The position numbers and the translations under genes were made by a program. The notes under the pieces are model-generated. The model saw nothing but the letters and a program-made list of their open reading frames with translations. It made no database searches and was not told where the DNA came from. A stretch of 64,000 nucleotides of DNA. It comes from ZC4RG30 sp963726085 (GTDB lineage: Bacteria; Pseudomonadota; Gammaproteobacteria; Steroidobacterales; Steroidobacteraceae). The stretch is taken from NCBI GenBank assembly GCA_963726085.1, contig CAVSAR010000011.1:62001-126000 (forward strand). The letters run 5' to 3'. The first letter of the stretch is position 1. Each line of letters opens with the position of its first letter. Positions 54,686-63,943 of the stretch are shown in pieces.

Positions 54686-55564
54686 CTAGAACGACCCGGT
54701 CACGAATACCTGTGCACCGGAATAATGCCATCGCAAATCACCATTGAACGCCGGCTTGGTCACGCCAACGGTAGTGATGAACTGGTTGTATCCCGCGCCC
54801 AGCCCCCAGTGCTTGGCAAACATCCAGGTCAGGCCACCGCGCACATCAGTGACCCGGCCGTCGATATTGTCGATCTTGAGGGCGAAGTATTGGGCCTGGG
54901 CATCTATGTACCAGTTGGGGGAAAGCGCCCACAGCCCACGCAGCCCGAACACCGGCAAAGGCGCGGTAACGCTGGCCGTTTCGGTATGCACCTGGCCCCC
55001 TACGCCGTTGATGGTGCCGACACCAGTGAGCGAAAATCCGAAATCGATGGCATGCAGGCCAGCCGAACCGGTGATTTCGTAGTTGTCGCGGCGCAGGAAT
55101 GCATACTCGTACGCCAGCTCGTACACCTTCGTCGAGTTACTTGCTGTAACGTCCGCGTTGGCGTGATAGACCACGCCATCCACCGTAATGTCGCGAGTCA
55201 GGGTCTTGGTGTTGGATTGACTGACACTGAAATACATGACCCTGAGTTTGTGCTTGGGGGCCATCCGCCACGTGGCGTCCAGGCGGAACCGGTCAGCATC
55301 CCTGAATCCCAGGTCCTTCTTGGTGTCGATTTCAGTGCCGCTTTGTCCACCCGTACCATTCAAAGTAACATTGGTTTTCGTGGTGAGCAGGAAGGTGCCC
55401 GCCGACACCATGAACCGGTCATCGAGCAGCCCATACTCGCGCGACCCCACCACCGTGGTGTCCGCAGCAGGTGTCACCGCTGCCAGTGCCAGACCCGGCG
55501 CAGCCAGCACCAGGATCACCACGGCCATGGACAGCGGGCTGAAATTATTGATCGGCTTTTTCAT
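54686..55564 (-). CDS. Probable outer-membrane beta-barrel protein
   Basis: 292 residues from ATG 55564, preceded by AGGGA. Signal peptide VVILVLAAPGLALAA, then alternating polar/hydrophobic strands with aromatic girdles (DADRFRLDATWRMAPKHKLR, KVYELAYEYAFLRRDNYEIT) and a C-terminal Phe (AQVFVTGSF), as needed for Bam-mediated insertion. It likely forms an 8- to 12-stranded barrel. No specific family is recognised; a porin-like or lipid-A-modifying role cannot be told apart. Confidence 0.8.
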   Translation of the reverse strand: MKKPINNFSPLSMAVVILVLAAPGLALAAVTPAADTTVVGSREYGLLDDRFMVSAGTFLLTTKTNVTLNGTGGQSGTEIDTKKDLGFRDADRFRLDATWRMAPKHKLRVMYFSVSQSNTKTLTRDITVDGVVYHANADVTASNSTKVYELAYEYAFLRRDNYEITGSAGLHAIDFGFSLTGVGTINGVGGQVHTETASVTAPLPVFGLRGLWALSPNWYIDAQAQYFALKIDNIDGRVTDVRGGLTWMFAKHWGLGAGYNQFITTVGVTKPAFNGDLRWHYSGAQVFVTGSF

Positions 55565-55678
55565 GTATTCCCTATGTTTTTGCCAATGTCGTGGATTCCG
55601 GTCCCATCGGGTCGAAGTCTGCGCCAACTTCGGGCATGCGCACAACTGCCGGGTGCGCCCTGTAATGATGCGCAGTAC

Positions 55679-56644
55679 CTAGCCCCTGGTGCGTGGACGG
55701 ATCTGCATTTCCCGGCGGTGATAGTCGATTATTACGGTGTCCATGAGCCCGATAAGATCCATTCCGATCAGCAGTGCCGGCTGCTGGCCCATGTCCCAAT
55801 ATTCGAAAATGTGGATGTCCCCGAAGGTCAGGTGTGCGTCCCGGATCGTCAGGTTGCCAATCGAAATCGGCGAAACGGTCACCCCGACTCCAGTCTGCAT
55901 GTCCCCGGTCGCGCCGGTGATCTCGTCTACCGAATGCGGTCTGCGTGTGTACCGGCTGGCCAGGGCCTCGCGCAGGGCCGAATTGCCAACGCTGGCCTGG
56001 GCCCCGGTATCGATAATCGCGCGCACCGGAATGCTGCCGACTTGCGCATCCACCATGAGCAGCTTGAGGTTGGTCTTCAGGAACGGCACCGCCTCGAATC
56101 CATAGGCCGCGCGCAGGTTCTTGGAATAGGAAACATTGATGAAATCATTGCGGAAGTCGATGTAGATGCGCTTGTCGTGCATGCCATCCATGCCCAGCAG
56201 GCCCTGGGCGCCGCCGAAGGCGTCGTTGACGATGGGCAGTGTCGAGGGTGCGATCAGCAGGTCACCCACGCTGAGACTGTCGACCTTGATGGTTTGCACC
56301 ACTGCCGAGCCGGTGACCCCGCGCAGCAGCACCTTGGGCGAGCGGTCCAGCGATATACCCAGCTCCTGGGCAACGGCGGGAATCACTGCGGACCGGGTGG
56401 CGCCGGAATCCAGTACCAGCCGGAAGGGCCCCTGCTGGTTGATGTAAACCGGTACCCACACGCGGCCTATCTTGTCGCGCTGGGTCGGTGCCACATAACG
56501 CGGCTCCCGCGCCTGTACCACGACCTCCTCAAGCTGGTCGTCATCGACCACCGGGGCCGGGGCCGGGGCTGGCGGTTCCGCCATTGCGGCAGGCCACTGG
56601 GTGACGACCAGCAGCACTGCGAGCAGGCGGATCCGAATGGTCAC
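55679..56644 (-). CDS. Exported retropepsin-like aspartic protease, two active-site motifs
   Basis: 321 residues from GTG 56644, overlapping the DUF2058 stop (GTGA). A signal peptide (LLAVLLVVTQWPAAMAEP) is followed by a proline/acid linker and two aspartic-protease halves: RLVLDSGATRSAVIPAVAQE and RAIIDTGAQASVGNSALREA, each with D-S/T-G, plus hydrophobic flaps and GLLGMDGMHDKRIYIDF and LLIGMDLIGLMDTVIIDYHR after each. So it may be a single-chain two-domain protease, unlike dimeric retroviral enzymes. It would act in the periplasm on unknown proteins. Confidence 0.88.
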   Translation of the reverse strand: MTIRIRLLAVLLVVTQWPAAMAEPPAPAPAPVVDDDQLEEVVVQAREPRYVAPTQRDKIGRVWVPVYINQQGPFRLVLDSGATRSAVIPAVAQELGISLDRSPKVLLRGVTGSAVVQTIKVDSLSVGDLLIAPSTLPIVNDAFGGAQGLLGMDGMHDKRIYIDFRNDFINVSYSKNLRAAYGFEAVPFLKTNLKLLMVDAQVGSIPVRAIIDTGAQASVGNSALREALASRYTRRPHSVDEITGATGDMQTGVGVTVSPISIGNLTIRDAHLTFGDIHIFEYWDMGQQPALLIGMDLIGLMDTVIIDYHRREMQIRPRTRG

Positions 56645-57186
56645 CAGATCAGGTCATCCGGGATGACGTGATGCTGGTATGGGTCATCGGGGTCCGGGGC
56701 TGCGCCGGGCCGGTTGAGGTGAATCAGCGCGCGCTCCACCCGCGCCTTGATCTGCTCGCCAACGGCAGCAGGCACAAATGCGTAGCGACCGTCATTGCGG
56801 ACAATGGCCAGATCGCCGCGAATCAGCCGCTCGCGCAGGGGCGGGGTGACCGCGACGCGCCGGATCCTGGTGCCGTCCTGGAAATTGTAGTGGTCATCGG
56901 TTTCGACCCGCGGCACCTGGTGCTGCTCGACCAGTTGCCGGATTTCGGCGAACTTGGCCCGGCGCTCGATCTTTTCCTGCTTGCGGCGGTTGAGCTCGGC
57001 GTCGCGCGCCGCCTTCTCGGCCGCTGCCTTGCGGGCGGCCAGCTCTTGCGGCGAGGGGGTGGCCTGGGCCTTGCGGCCACGCGGCGCAACATATTTCTCG
57101 CGCTTCTGATCCCGCTCGACGCGCTGCGCCTGCTGTTCCGTGACCAGCCCCGCCTTCAGCAGTTGTTCGCGCAGTGACAGACTCAT
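56641..57186 (-). CDS. DUF2058 (YaiL-type) nucleoprotein/polynucleotide-associated protein
   Basis: 181 residues. MSLSLREQLLKAGLVTEQQA and the long charged helix KAAAEKAARDAELNRRKQEK are followed by DDHYNFQDGTRIRRVAVTPP and GRYAFVPAAVGEQIKAR, which match the gammaproteobacterial DUF2058 family (E. coli YaiL). Biochemical role is poorly known; nucleic-acid association has been suggested. It is first of a two-gene unit with the retropepsin-like gene. Its presence supports a gammaproteobacterial host. Confidence 0.93.
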   Translation of the reverse strand: MSLSLREQLLKAGLVTEQQAQRVERDQKREKYVAPRGRKAQATPSPQELAARKAAAEKAARDAELNRRKQEKIERRAKFAEIRQLVEQHQVPRVETDDHYNFQDGTRIRRVAVTPPLRERLIRGDLAIVRNDGRYAFVPAAVGEQIKARVERALIHLNRPGAAPDPDDPYQHHVIPDDLIW

Positions 57187-57483
57187 GGGCAGATTGTACG
57201 CGGATCCATTGACCCAGACTTTGGTGGCGCCTGCACCCGGACATGAGCAATCGCACGGCGACGCGCTGGCTCATTGTCGTAATCTGACCCGGCCGCGGCC
57301 GGCCGGACGATGGCTGTCACGCCAGTATTTTCCGCCCGCGCGCCGGCAGATCGGAACTGTCGCGCAGGGGTGCGGTCTGGGTCGGTACCGGCACCTCACA
57401 CTACCGCCATTGAGGCCGGGTTGCAGATTTCTCAACGATAGTGCAGGCCGTGCCCACCGCAATCCTTTGATAGAGTGCCAACC
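57187..57483. other. Divergent intergenic region
   Basis: About 297 bases between the DUF2058 gene and the TPR protein, transcribed in opposite directions, so it must carry both promoters. I see a 14-base GC palindrome (57289-57302) but no tRNA or clear -35/-10 pair. Confidence 0.45.
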
Positions 57484-58140
57484 GTGAACACCAGAATTTC
57501 GCTCTCCGTACTGCTGCTGGCCGCGGCTACGCCGGTTTTCGCAGTGCCCGACGCCAGTGGGCAGCTGACCACCACCCCTGCGCCGGATCTGTCCGCAGAT
57601 TCCGCCATGACGGCGCGGCTCAACTACAATATTGGCTTCGAACGCTTCGAGAAGGCGCAGGCCGCTGACAAGCTGGCGCCAGGCTCAAAGGGCGCGCTGG
57701 ACGGTTTCCGCGAGGCACGCGACCTGTTCGAGAAGGCAGCCAAGGCTGATCCCAAGGCGCGCGAGGCATGGAACCTGATCGGCTACACCAGCCGCCGCCT
57801 CGGCGAATACGATCGCTCGCTTGCGGCCTATGAGAAAGCGCTGGCCATCGAGCCCAATTATCCGGAAGCCATCGAGTACCGCGCTGAAGCCTACCTTGCG
57901 CTGCGGCGTCTGGAAGACGTGAAAAAGTCCTATACGGAGCTCGACGTGATGTCGCCGCCCCATGCCGATATCTTGATGGAGTCGATGCGCAGCTGGGTTG
58001 CCGCGCATCGCAATAAACCCGACGGCGTCAGCGCTGCCGACCTGGATAGCTTTGCATCCTGGGTCAACGAGCGGGCCTCGGTCCCGCGCAAGACCGCAGC
58101 GTTGCGGCAGGATGCGGCTGCCGCACGCTACTGGAACTGA
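57484..58140 (+). CDS. Exported TPR-repeat protein
   Basis: 218 residues from GTG 57484 (GTG 57475 is possible). Signal peptide ISLSVLLLAAATPVFAVP, then a domain of two or three tetratricopeptide repeats: KADPKAREAWNLIGYTSRRL, YDRSLAAYEKALAIEPNYPE and AIEYRAEAYLALRRLEDVKK. Such small periplasmic TPR proteins act as scaffolds, but the partner is unknown. It converges with the YceI gene (nine-base gap). Confidence 0.87.
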   Translation: MNTRISLSVLLLAAATPVFAVPDASGQLTTTPAPDLSADSAMTARLNYNIGFERFEKAQAADKLAPGSKGALDGFREARDLFEKAAKADPKAREAWNLIGYTSRRLGEYDRSLAAYEKALAIEPNYPEAIEYRAEAYLALRRLEDVKKSYTELDVMSPPHADILMESMRSWVAAHRNKPDGVSAADLDSFASWVNERASVPRKTAALRQDAAAARYWN

Positions 58141-58149
58141 CCTCCCGGG

Positions 58150-58728
58150 TCAGTCGGCCTTGATCGCTTCAATGGTGATCAGCAGCTTGACGTCCATCTT
58201 GAAGCCGAACGAATCGCCATAGGACACGCCGTAGTCTTTGCGATTGATCATCGCCGAGGCGTCCGCACCGCAGGTTTCCTTCTTCGACATCGGGTTGGGC
58301 TTGCACATGAAGCTGTTGATCTTCAGTGTCACCGGCTTGGTCACGCCGTGCATGGTCAGGTTGCCCTGTACCTCAGTGGGATTCTCGCCATTGAATCCCG
58401 CCAGCTTGCCGCTGAACGTAGCGGTCGGAAACTTCGCCACGTCGAACATGTCCGGCGACCGGGCATGCTCGTCCATCTTGTCCATGCCGAAGTTGATAGT
58501 CTTCATGTCCATGGTGACGTCAACAGTGCCGGTCTTGGCGGCGCGATCGAGCACCACCTTGCCGCTGGTCGAGTTGATCTTGCCACGCCACACCGACAGC
58601 CCACCCATGTGGTCGGCCTCGAAAGCCGGGTAGGTGTGCTGCGGATCAACGTTGTAGGTAACCGGAGCGGCCTGGGCGGCCACGGCCAGGAGCATGGAAC
58701 TGGCAGCGCCAGCAAGTACGCGTTTCAT
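58150..58728 (-). CDS. YceI-family periplasmic lipid-binding protein
   Basis: 192 residues with a signal peptide (ASSMLLAVAAQAAPVT). YceI lipocalin-like beta-barrel features: TYNVDPQHTYPAFEADHMGG, STSGKVVLDRAAKTGTVDVT, MHGVTKPVTLKI, with conserved Phe, Asp and Lys. These proteins bind polyisoprenoids or amide compounds and can respond to alkaline stress. Its start overlaps the stop of the amine oxidase gene (ATGA), so they are one operon. Confidence 0.94.
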   Translation of the reverse strand: MKRVLAGAASSMLLAVAAQAAPVTYNVDPQHTYPAFEADHMGGLSVWRGKINSTSGKVVLDRAAKTGTVDVTMDMKTINFGMDKMDEHARSPDMFDVAKFPTATFSGKLAGFNGENPTEVQGNLTMHGVTKPVTLKINSFMCKPNPMSKKETCGADASAMINRKDYGVSYGDSFGFKMDVKLLITIEAIKAD

Positions 58729-60008
58729 GAAGTTGTCCTTTGTCGTGCGGAGCGCGAAACATACCCCAGTTTCCCGAAGTGGGCCAACAGTCGCGAAGCA
58801 GCCTCGCGTCCCGAACGCCAGGCTCCATGCAGGGTGCCGTAGTATTCCCGGGAACAGGCCTCGCCGGCGAATATAAGGTTGGGCGCCACCGGTTGCGCCA
58901 GCACCTCACGTTGATCGGCCATTCCAGGGCGGGCTGCGGAATAGGAACCCCGCGCCCAGGGGTCGCTTCCCCAGCCGGTCGCCAGCGACGCGGTGATGGC
59001 ACGCACCAGGTCAGCCCCAAAGACGCTCTTGAGTTCCTCGCAGGCGAAGGCCACTAGTTCGCCGCGCTGTTCCAGCTCCCACGACAGGTCCCCACCAAAG
59101 AATCCCGCAATCACCGGCTGCCCGGCAGGGCGAACGGTGTAGCTGCCCGTGCGGCGCGTGGTATCCGAACCGATCAGTTGCGTGGTGTCCGCGAACGGCA
59201 GCAGTGCCTCGTCCACCCGCAGGAATACCTTGTTGACGACCCCCAGTGGCAGCGCACCGCAGGCTGCAAGCGTGTGCGCAGGCAATGGCGGATCAAAGGC
59301 TATGCTGCCGGCGGCCAGCACGCTGGCAGGCACCGTGACCACCACGGCGCGCGCCCTGACCGATCCCTGAGTGCTGACAATGCGCACCGACTCGTCATTC
59401 CAGCCGATGGCCGTGACCGGCGCGCCCAGCGCGATCGGCAGGCCGGCAGCCGCCCGGGCCACGACGCTGCCCAACCCCTCGGCCACTGCCCAGTTGTGCG
59501 TCGAGTCGGCGTAGCGCGCCAGGTCCATCGTCGACACGCACGTGGTTTCCACCCCTACCGCCCAGGTCATGACCGCGTCGAACCGGCAGCGGAACTCATC
59601 CTGCGGCACCACTTCACTGACCGCGACGTCACGGCCAGCGGCCACGGCGGCATCGATCAGCCCCTGGTAGCGAATCCATCCCTGCGCCACAAGTTCGCGC
59701 TCCGGGGGCGTGGGCAAGCGGTTGCCAATGAGGGCGGCGGCACCCCAATTGGGTTCACGCGTTATCACGCGGAAGCCGGACTCCTGCGCGATGCCGGTCA
59801 ACGCGTTGTCCGGCGCGAAATGCAGCCACGCGGCACCCAGGTCGGCGGCAATCCCCAGGGAGTGATCGGTATGCGCGCGCCCACCGGTACGGCTGCGCGC
59901 CTCCAGCACCTGCACGCTCAGGTCCGCTTCCTGCAATGCCCGGCACGCGGCAATCCCGGCGGCCCCTGCTCCGATGATCGCGACGTCCACAAATCCGGTC
60001 TTGGTCAT
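58725..60008 (-). CDS. Flavin-containing amine oxidase
   Basis: 427 residues. An N-terminal FAD Rossmann motif DVAIIGAGAAGIAACRAL and RTGGRAHT (the usual GGR) mark it as a flavin monoamine-oxidase relative; the C-terminal part has ANLIFAGEACSREYYG-like segment LIFAGEACSREYYGTLHGAW that closes the FAD site. The substrate loop is intermediate in size. It would oxidise a primary or secondary amine, perhaps a polyamine; no signal peptide. It is coupled by four bases to YceI and is divergent from the carbonic anhydrase (44 bases). Confidence 0.92.
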   Translation of the reverse strand: MTKTGFVDVAIIGAGAAGIAACRALQEADLSVQVLEARSRTGGRAHTDHSLGIAADLGAAWLHFAPDNALTGIAQESGFRVITREPNWGAAALIGNRLPTPPERELVAQGWIRYQGLIDAAVAAGRDVAVSEVVPQDEFRCRFDAVMTWAVGVETTCVSTMDLARYADSTHNWAVAEGLGSVVARAAAGLPIALGAPVTAIGWNDESVRIVSTQGSVRARAVVVTVPASVLAAGSIAFDPPLPAHTLAACGALPLGVVNKVFLRVDEALLPFADTTQLIGSDTTRRTGSYTVRPAGQPVIAGFFGGDLSWELEQRGELVAFACEELKSVFGADLVRAITASLATGWGSDPWARGSYSAARPGMADQREVLAQPVAPNLIFAGEACSREYYGTLHGAWRSGREAASRLLAHFGKLGYVSRSARQRTTS

Positions 60009-60052
60009 GGTTGAACGCGATTCTACTCGTGCCTGCTGCTAGGATTGAGCGC

Positions 60053-60709
60053 ATGAAGCGACTGGATCATCTGCTGCAGAAGAATCAGGACTGGGCCGAC
60101 GCGGTGACACGCCGCGACCCGCAATTCTTTTCGCGGCTGACTTCCCAGCAGTCGCCGCGCTATCTGTGGATTGGCTGTGCCGACAGTCGTGTGCCGGCAA
60201 ACGAGATCGTCGACCTGGCCCCTGGCGAGCTGTTCGTGCATCGCAATGTCGCCAACCTGGTGGTCCACACCGACCTCAATTGCCTGTCAGTGATCCAGTA
60301 CGCCGTGGACGTGCTCAAGGTGCAGGACATCATCGTCACCGGGCATTACGGCTGTGGCGGCATCGCCGCAGCCATGGGTTCCGCATCGCTGGGCCTGATC
60401 GACAACTGGCTGCGTCATGTGCAGGACATCCGCGAACGCCACCCCGCCTTGCTGGCTGCCGGTGGCCCAAATGCACTTGATCGACTGTGCGAACTGAACG
60501 TGCTGGAGCAGGCGCTCAACGTCTGCCGGACCACGGTGGTCAAGGATGCCTGGAACCGTGGCCAGCCACTGGCCGTGCACGGCTGGATCTATGCAGTGAA
60601 GGACGGCCTGATCAGGGACCTCGAGTTCTGCGCCACCGCCGACTCGGACAGCACCAAGGTGTTCGAAAAGGCCGTCGCCAGGCTACCCGGGGCCGGGGGT
60701 GGACGCTGA
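60053..60709 (+). CDS. can: Beta-carbonic anhydrase
   Basis: 218 residues from ATG 60053. Zinc ligands and catalytic residues are in place: WIGCADSRVPANEI (Cys, Asp, Arg) and VTGHYGCGGIAAA (His, Cys). HRNVANLVVHTDLN and LAVHGWIYAVKDGLIRDLEF match Can/CynT-type enzymes. It converts carbon dioxide and bicarbonate in the cytoplasm. Its 3' end overlaps the end of the convergent RND permease gene by 27 bases, which is unusual but consistent with both intact frames. Confidence 0.96.
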   Translation: MKRLDHLLQKNQDWADAVTRRDPQFFSRLTSQQSPRYLWIGCADSRVPANEIVDLAPGELFVHRNVANLVVHTDLNCLSVIQYAVDVLKVQDIIVTGHYGCGGIAAAMGSASLGLIDNWLRHVQDIRERHPALLAAGGPNALDRLCELNVLEQALNVCRTTVVKDAWNRGQPLAVHGWIYAVKDGLIRDLEFCATADSDSTKVFEKAVARLPGAGGGR

Positions 60710-63700
60710 CGGGGCCTTCACGGCGGTGATCGGCGCCTCTTCGGGCTTGCGGCCCCGAAGCCGGCCATACAGGCGCTTGATCTTGTGTTCCAGGTCGTCG
60801 GCCAGCGTGTAGATCACGGGCACGACAAACAACGACAGCGCCGTCGAGGCAAACAGTCCGCCGATTACCGCCGCGCCCATGGGCGCGCGAAAACTCGAGT
60901 CCCCCGACAATCCCAGCGTGATCGGCGTCATGCCTGCCGCCATGGCGATCGTGGTCATGATGATGGGCCTGGCGCGCTTGGAACAGGCATCCATCAGCGC
61001 GTCATAGCGGTTCAGGCCGTGTTCGCGCCGCGCCATCACCGCGTACTCGACCAGCAGGATGGAGTTCTTGGTCACGATGCCCATCAACATCAGCAGGCCG
61101 ATCAGTGAGGGTATCGACAGGTCCATCTTCAGCAACCACAGCATTATGAACGCGCCGCCGGCGGAAGGCGGCAAGGCCGACAGGATGGTGATCGGCTGCA
61201 GCACGTCGTGGAACAGCAGCACCAGCAACGCGTAGATGCAGAAGATGCCGGTAACCATTGCCAGGATAAAGCCGCCGAAGATGCGGCCTTGCAGCTCCGC
61301 TTCACCGGCATCGATCGGGCGCACGCCGGAGGGCAGGTTGCGCATTGATGGCAGGTCACGCGCCAGCGCGGAAGCCTCGCCCAACGGAATCAAGCCGCGA
61401 TCGGCCGTAATGGTGATGTTGCGGTTGCGATCGTAGCGCGTGATCTGCGATGGCCCGGCGCCCAGGGTGACGTCGGCGACATTCATCAGCGGCACCGGCC
61501 CGAAGCGCGAAGGCACGTTGAGCAGCCTGATCTGGTCGATGTCCCTGCGCGCCGCGTCGTTAAGGCGCACAAGTATCGGAATCTGCCGGTCCGGCAAGTT
61601 CATCTTGGCCAGGTTGTTGTTGACATCACCGCTGGTGGCGATGCGCGTGGCCTGGCTGATGGCCGCAGTGGTGACGCCGAGTTCCGCCGCGCGGTCGGGC
61701 CGCGGGCGGATGACCAGCTCCGGTTGCAGCAGGCTGGCACTGGTGCTGACGTTCGAGAATCCAGGCACGGCGCGCATCTCGCGCTCGATCTGCGCGGCCG
61801 CGACGGTCAACAGGTTCGAATCATCTCCGGTAAGCTCGATCTGCAGGCCGCCATTGCCAAAATTGCCACCGCCTGCCGATATGCGTGCGCCGGGAATGGT
61901 GCGCGTCTCGGCCAGGAACTGGCGCTGCAGCACCTGCTCGGATGCCTTGCGCTCCTTGCGGTCCACCAGTACCAGGCCAATATTGGCGCTGGCGACATTC
62001 ACCACTGCCCAGACCCGTGCGACCTCCTTGTGGCGGGACATCCGCTGGCGAATGGCTTCCACGACCTGGCGCGTATCTTCCAGGCGCGAGCCCGGTGGCA
62101 AGCTGACGCTCAGGTTGACGAAGCCATTGTCCCCCGCAGGGCGCAGGCCCGTGGGCAACAAATGGGCAAGGTAGAAAGTAGCCGCCATCACCAGCGTCAC
62201 CGCCAAAAGGGTCTGCCAGCGATGTCCCAGTGCCCAGGTCACCCTGCCCAGATACCAGGTCTTGAAGCGCCCCTGCTCTTCGGGCTCGTGATAGGGCCGC
62301 ATGTACTTCGACGCCATCATGGGCGTCAGCATTCGCGCCACCAGTAGCGAGAACAGCACGGCGATGGTCGCCGTGAAGGCAAAGGGCTTGAAGAATTGAC
62401 CGGGCACGCCGTCCATGAACGCCACCGGGACGAATACGGCGCACAGCGTGAACGTGGTGGCGACCACCGCCAGACCGATCTCGATGGCGGCGTCGGTGGC
62501 CGCCTGCAAGGGCGGCTTGCCCATGCGCAAGTGGCGCACGATGTTCTCGACCTCGACGATGGCGTCGTCCACCAGCATGCCGACCACCAGCGACAGGGCC
62601 AGCATGGTCAGCGTGTTCATGGAGAACCCAAAGATATGCAGTGCCCAGAAGGTCGGGATGATGGCCAGTGGCAGGGCCGCGGCGGAGATCAACGTCGCGC
62701 GCACGTCGCGCAGGAACAGCCACACCACGATGATGGCCAGAATGGCGCCCTCGACCAGCATCAGCATCGAGCTCTTGTAGCTGGCGCGGATCGACTCCAC
62801 TTCCGAGTAGATCTCGGTGATCTTGATTTGCGGGTACTTGACCTGCAGCGCCTTGACTGCGTCGCGCGTGCGATCGGCGACCTGCAATGCACCCTCGCCC
62901 CAGGCACGCATCACCTGGAACCCGATCACCGGCTTGCCGTCGAGCAGCGCCAGCTGGCGCACTTCGGCGGCCTGGTCGCGCACCTCGGCTATCGAATCCA
63001 GGCGCACGCTGCGCCCGTCGCTCAGCGAGATGGGCAGTGCCCCGAGCTGCTGCACCGAACTGATCGTGCCCAGCGTGCGCACGCTTTGCTCCTGTGAGCC
63101 GATGCGCGTCTCCCCGCCGGGCAGCTCAACCTGGGTACGTACCAGCTGGCTCGAGACATCCCCGGCGGTGACCCCCAGCGCTCCCATGCGATCCGGATCC
63201 AGGTCCACGCGCACTTCACGCGATACACCGCCGATGCGGTTGACCTGTCCGACGCCGGGGACCGCGCTGATATCGCGCATCACGTTGAGGTCGACGAACC
63301 AAGACAGCTCGGTGTCGCTGAGGTTGTCGGAGCTGACGCCGAACGCAATGATGGCGTTGCCGGCCGTGGTGGCGCGCCCGATGTACGGCTCGGTGGCGTC
63401 GATGGGTAAATCGGGCCGGATGCGCGACACGGCGTCACGCACATCGTCCATGGCCTGCTGCAGGTCGGTCCCGAACTGGAACTGGATCACCGTCTGCGAC
63501 GATCCGGTGCTGATGTTGGAGTTGATGTGCTCGATGCCGACGATGGTCGACACGGCGTCCTCGACCTTGCGCGTGATCTCCGTTTCCATCTGCGAGGGCG
63601 GCACGCCGGCATAGCCCACCTGCACAAACACATTCGGGAAGCTGATGTCCGGCTGGTCCTGGATCTGCAGCTTGGGGAATGCCCAGACCCCGCCGATCAC

Positions 63701-63763
63701 CAGCGCGATGAACATCATGATGACGGGGACGGGGTTGCGGATGGACCAGGTGACGAAATTCAT
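60683..63763 (-). CDS. RND-family efflux permease, second copy, no adjacent adaptor
   Basis: 1026 residues from ATG 63763; a 41-residue upstream open stretch lacks similarity. Same plan as the pump at 34.6 kb, starting MNFVTWSIRNPVPVIMMFIA, with the proton-relay pair in GMLVDDAIVEVENIVRH and the same porter segment SNVSTSASLLQPELVIRPRP. The DNA differs at many codon third positions, so the duplication is old. No membrane fusion protein or regulator is next to it in this window; the adaptor may lie past the right edge or be shared with the first pump. Confidence 0.96.
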   Translation of the reverse strand: MNFVTWSIRNPVPVIMMFIALVIGGVWAFPKLQIQDQPDISFPNVFVQVGYAGVPPSQMETEITRKVEDAVSTIVGIEHINSNISTGSSQTVIQFQFGTDLQQAMDDVRDAVSRIRPDLPIDATEPYIGRATTAGNAIIAFGVSSDNLSDTELSWFVDLNVMRDISAVPGVGQVNRIGGVSREVRVDLDPDRMGALGVTAGDVSSQLVRTQVELPGGETRIGSQEQSVRTLGTISSVQQLGALPISLSDGRSVRLDSIAEVRDQAAEVRQLALLDGKPVIGFQVMRAWGEGALQVADRTRDAVKALQVKYPQIKITEIYSEVESIRASYKSSMLMLVEGAILAIIVVWLFLRDVRATLISAAALPLAIIPTFWALHIFGFSMNTLTMLALSLVVGMLVDDAIVEVENIVRHLRMGKPPLQAATDAAIEIGLAVVATTFTLCAVFVPVAFMDGVPGQFFKPFAFTATIAVLFSLLVARMLTPMMASKYMRPYHEPEEQGRFKTWYLGRVTWALGHRWQTLLAVTLVMAATFYLAHLLPTGLRPAGDNGFVNLSVSLPPGSRLEDTRQVVEAIRQRMSRHKEVARVWAVVNVASANIGLVLVDRKERKASEQVLQRQFLAETRTIPGARISAGGGNFGNGGLQIELTGDDSNLLTVAAAQIEREMRAVPGFSNVSTSASLLQPELVIRPRPDRAAELGVTTAAISQATRIATSGDVNNNLAKMNLPDRQIPILVRLNDAARRDIDQIRLLNVPSRFGPVPLMNVADVTLGAGPSQITRYDRNRNITITADRGLIPLGEASALARDLPSMRNLPSGVRPIDAGEAELQGRIFGGFILAMVTGIFCIYALLVLLFHDVLQPITILSALPPSAGGAFIMLWLLKMDLSIPSLIGLLMLMGIVTKNSILLVEYAVMARREHGLNRYDALMDACSKRARPIIMTTIAMAAGMTPITLGLSGDSSFRAPMGAAVIGGLFASTALSLFVVPVIYTLADDLEHKIKRLYGRLRGRKPEEAPITAVKAPSASTPGPG

Positions 63764-63943
63764 GGGTGAACTATAGGGAAAAACCAGCGCAAATCCAGCC
63801 GGGATGGTGTACCGTGGTCGGCCTCGCGACCCTTCTTGCTTGCCTCCCGTGGCTCCAGCGCGTTCCGCGCCCCTTCCCAGGGCCACCTGCCGGTCACTCT
63901 CTGAAGCGCCAGCGATTCGCCCTTAACTTCATGTGAGTATTAA

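Noticed and set aside
54725..56671. 648-codon open frame antisense to the barrel and retropepsin genes
   Set aside because: It spans two real genes with signal peptides and ribosome sites on the other strand and its translation is compositionally biased.
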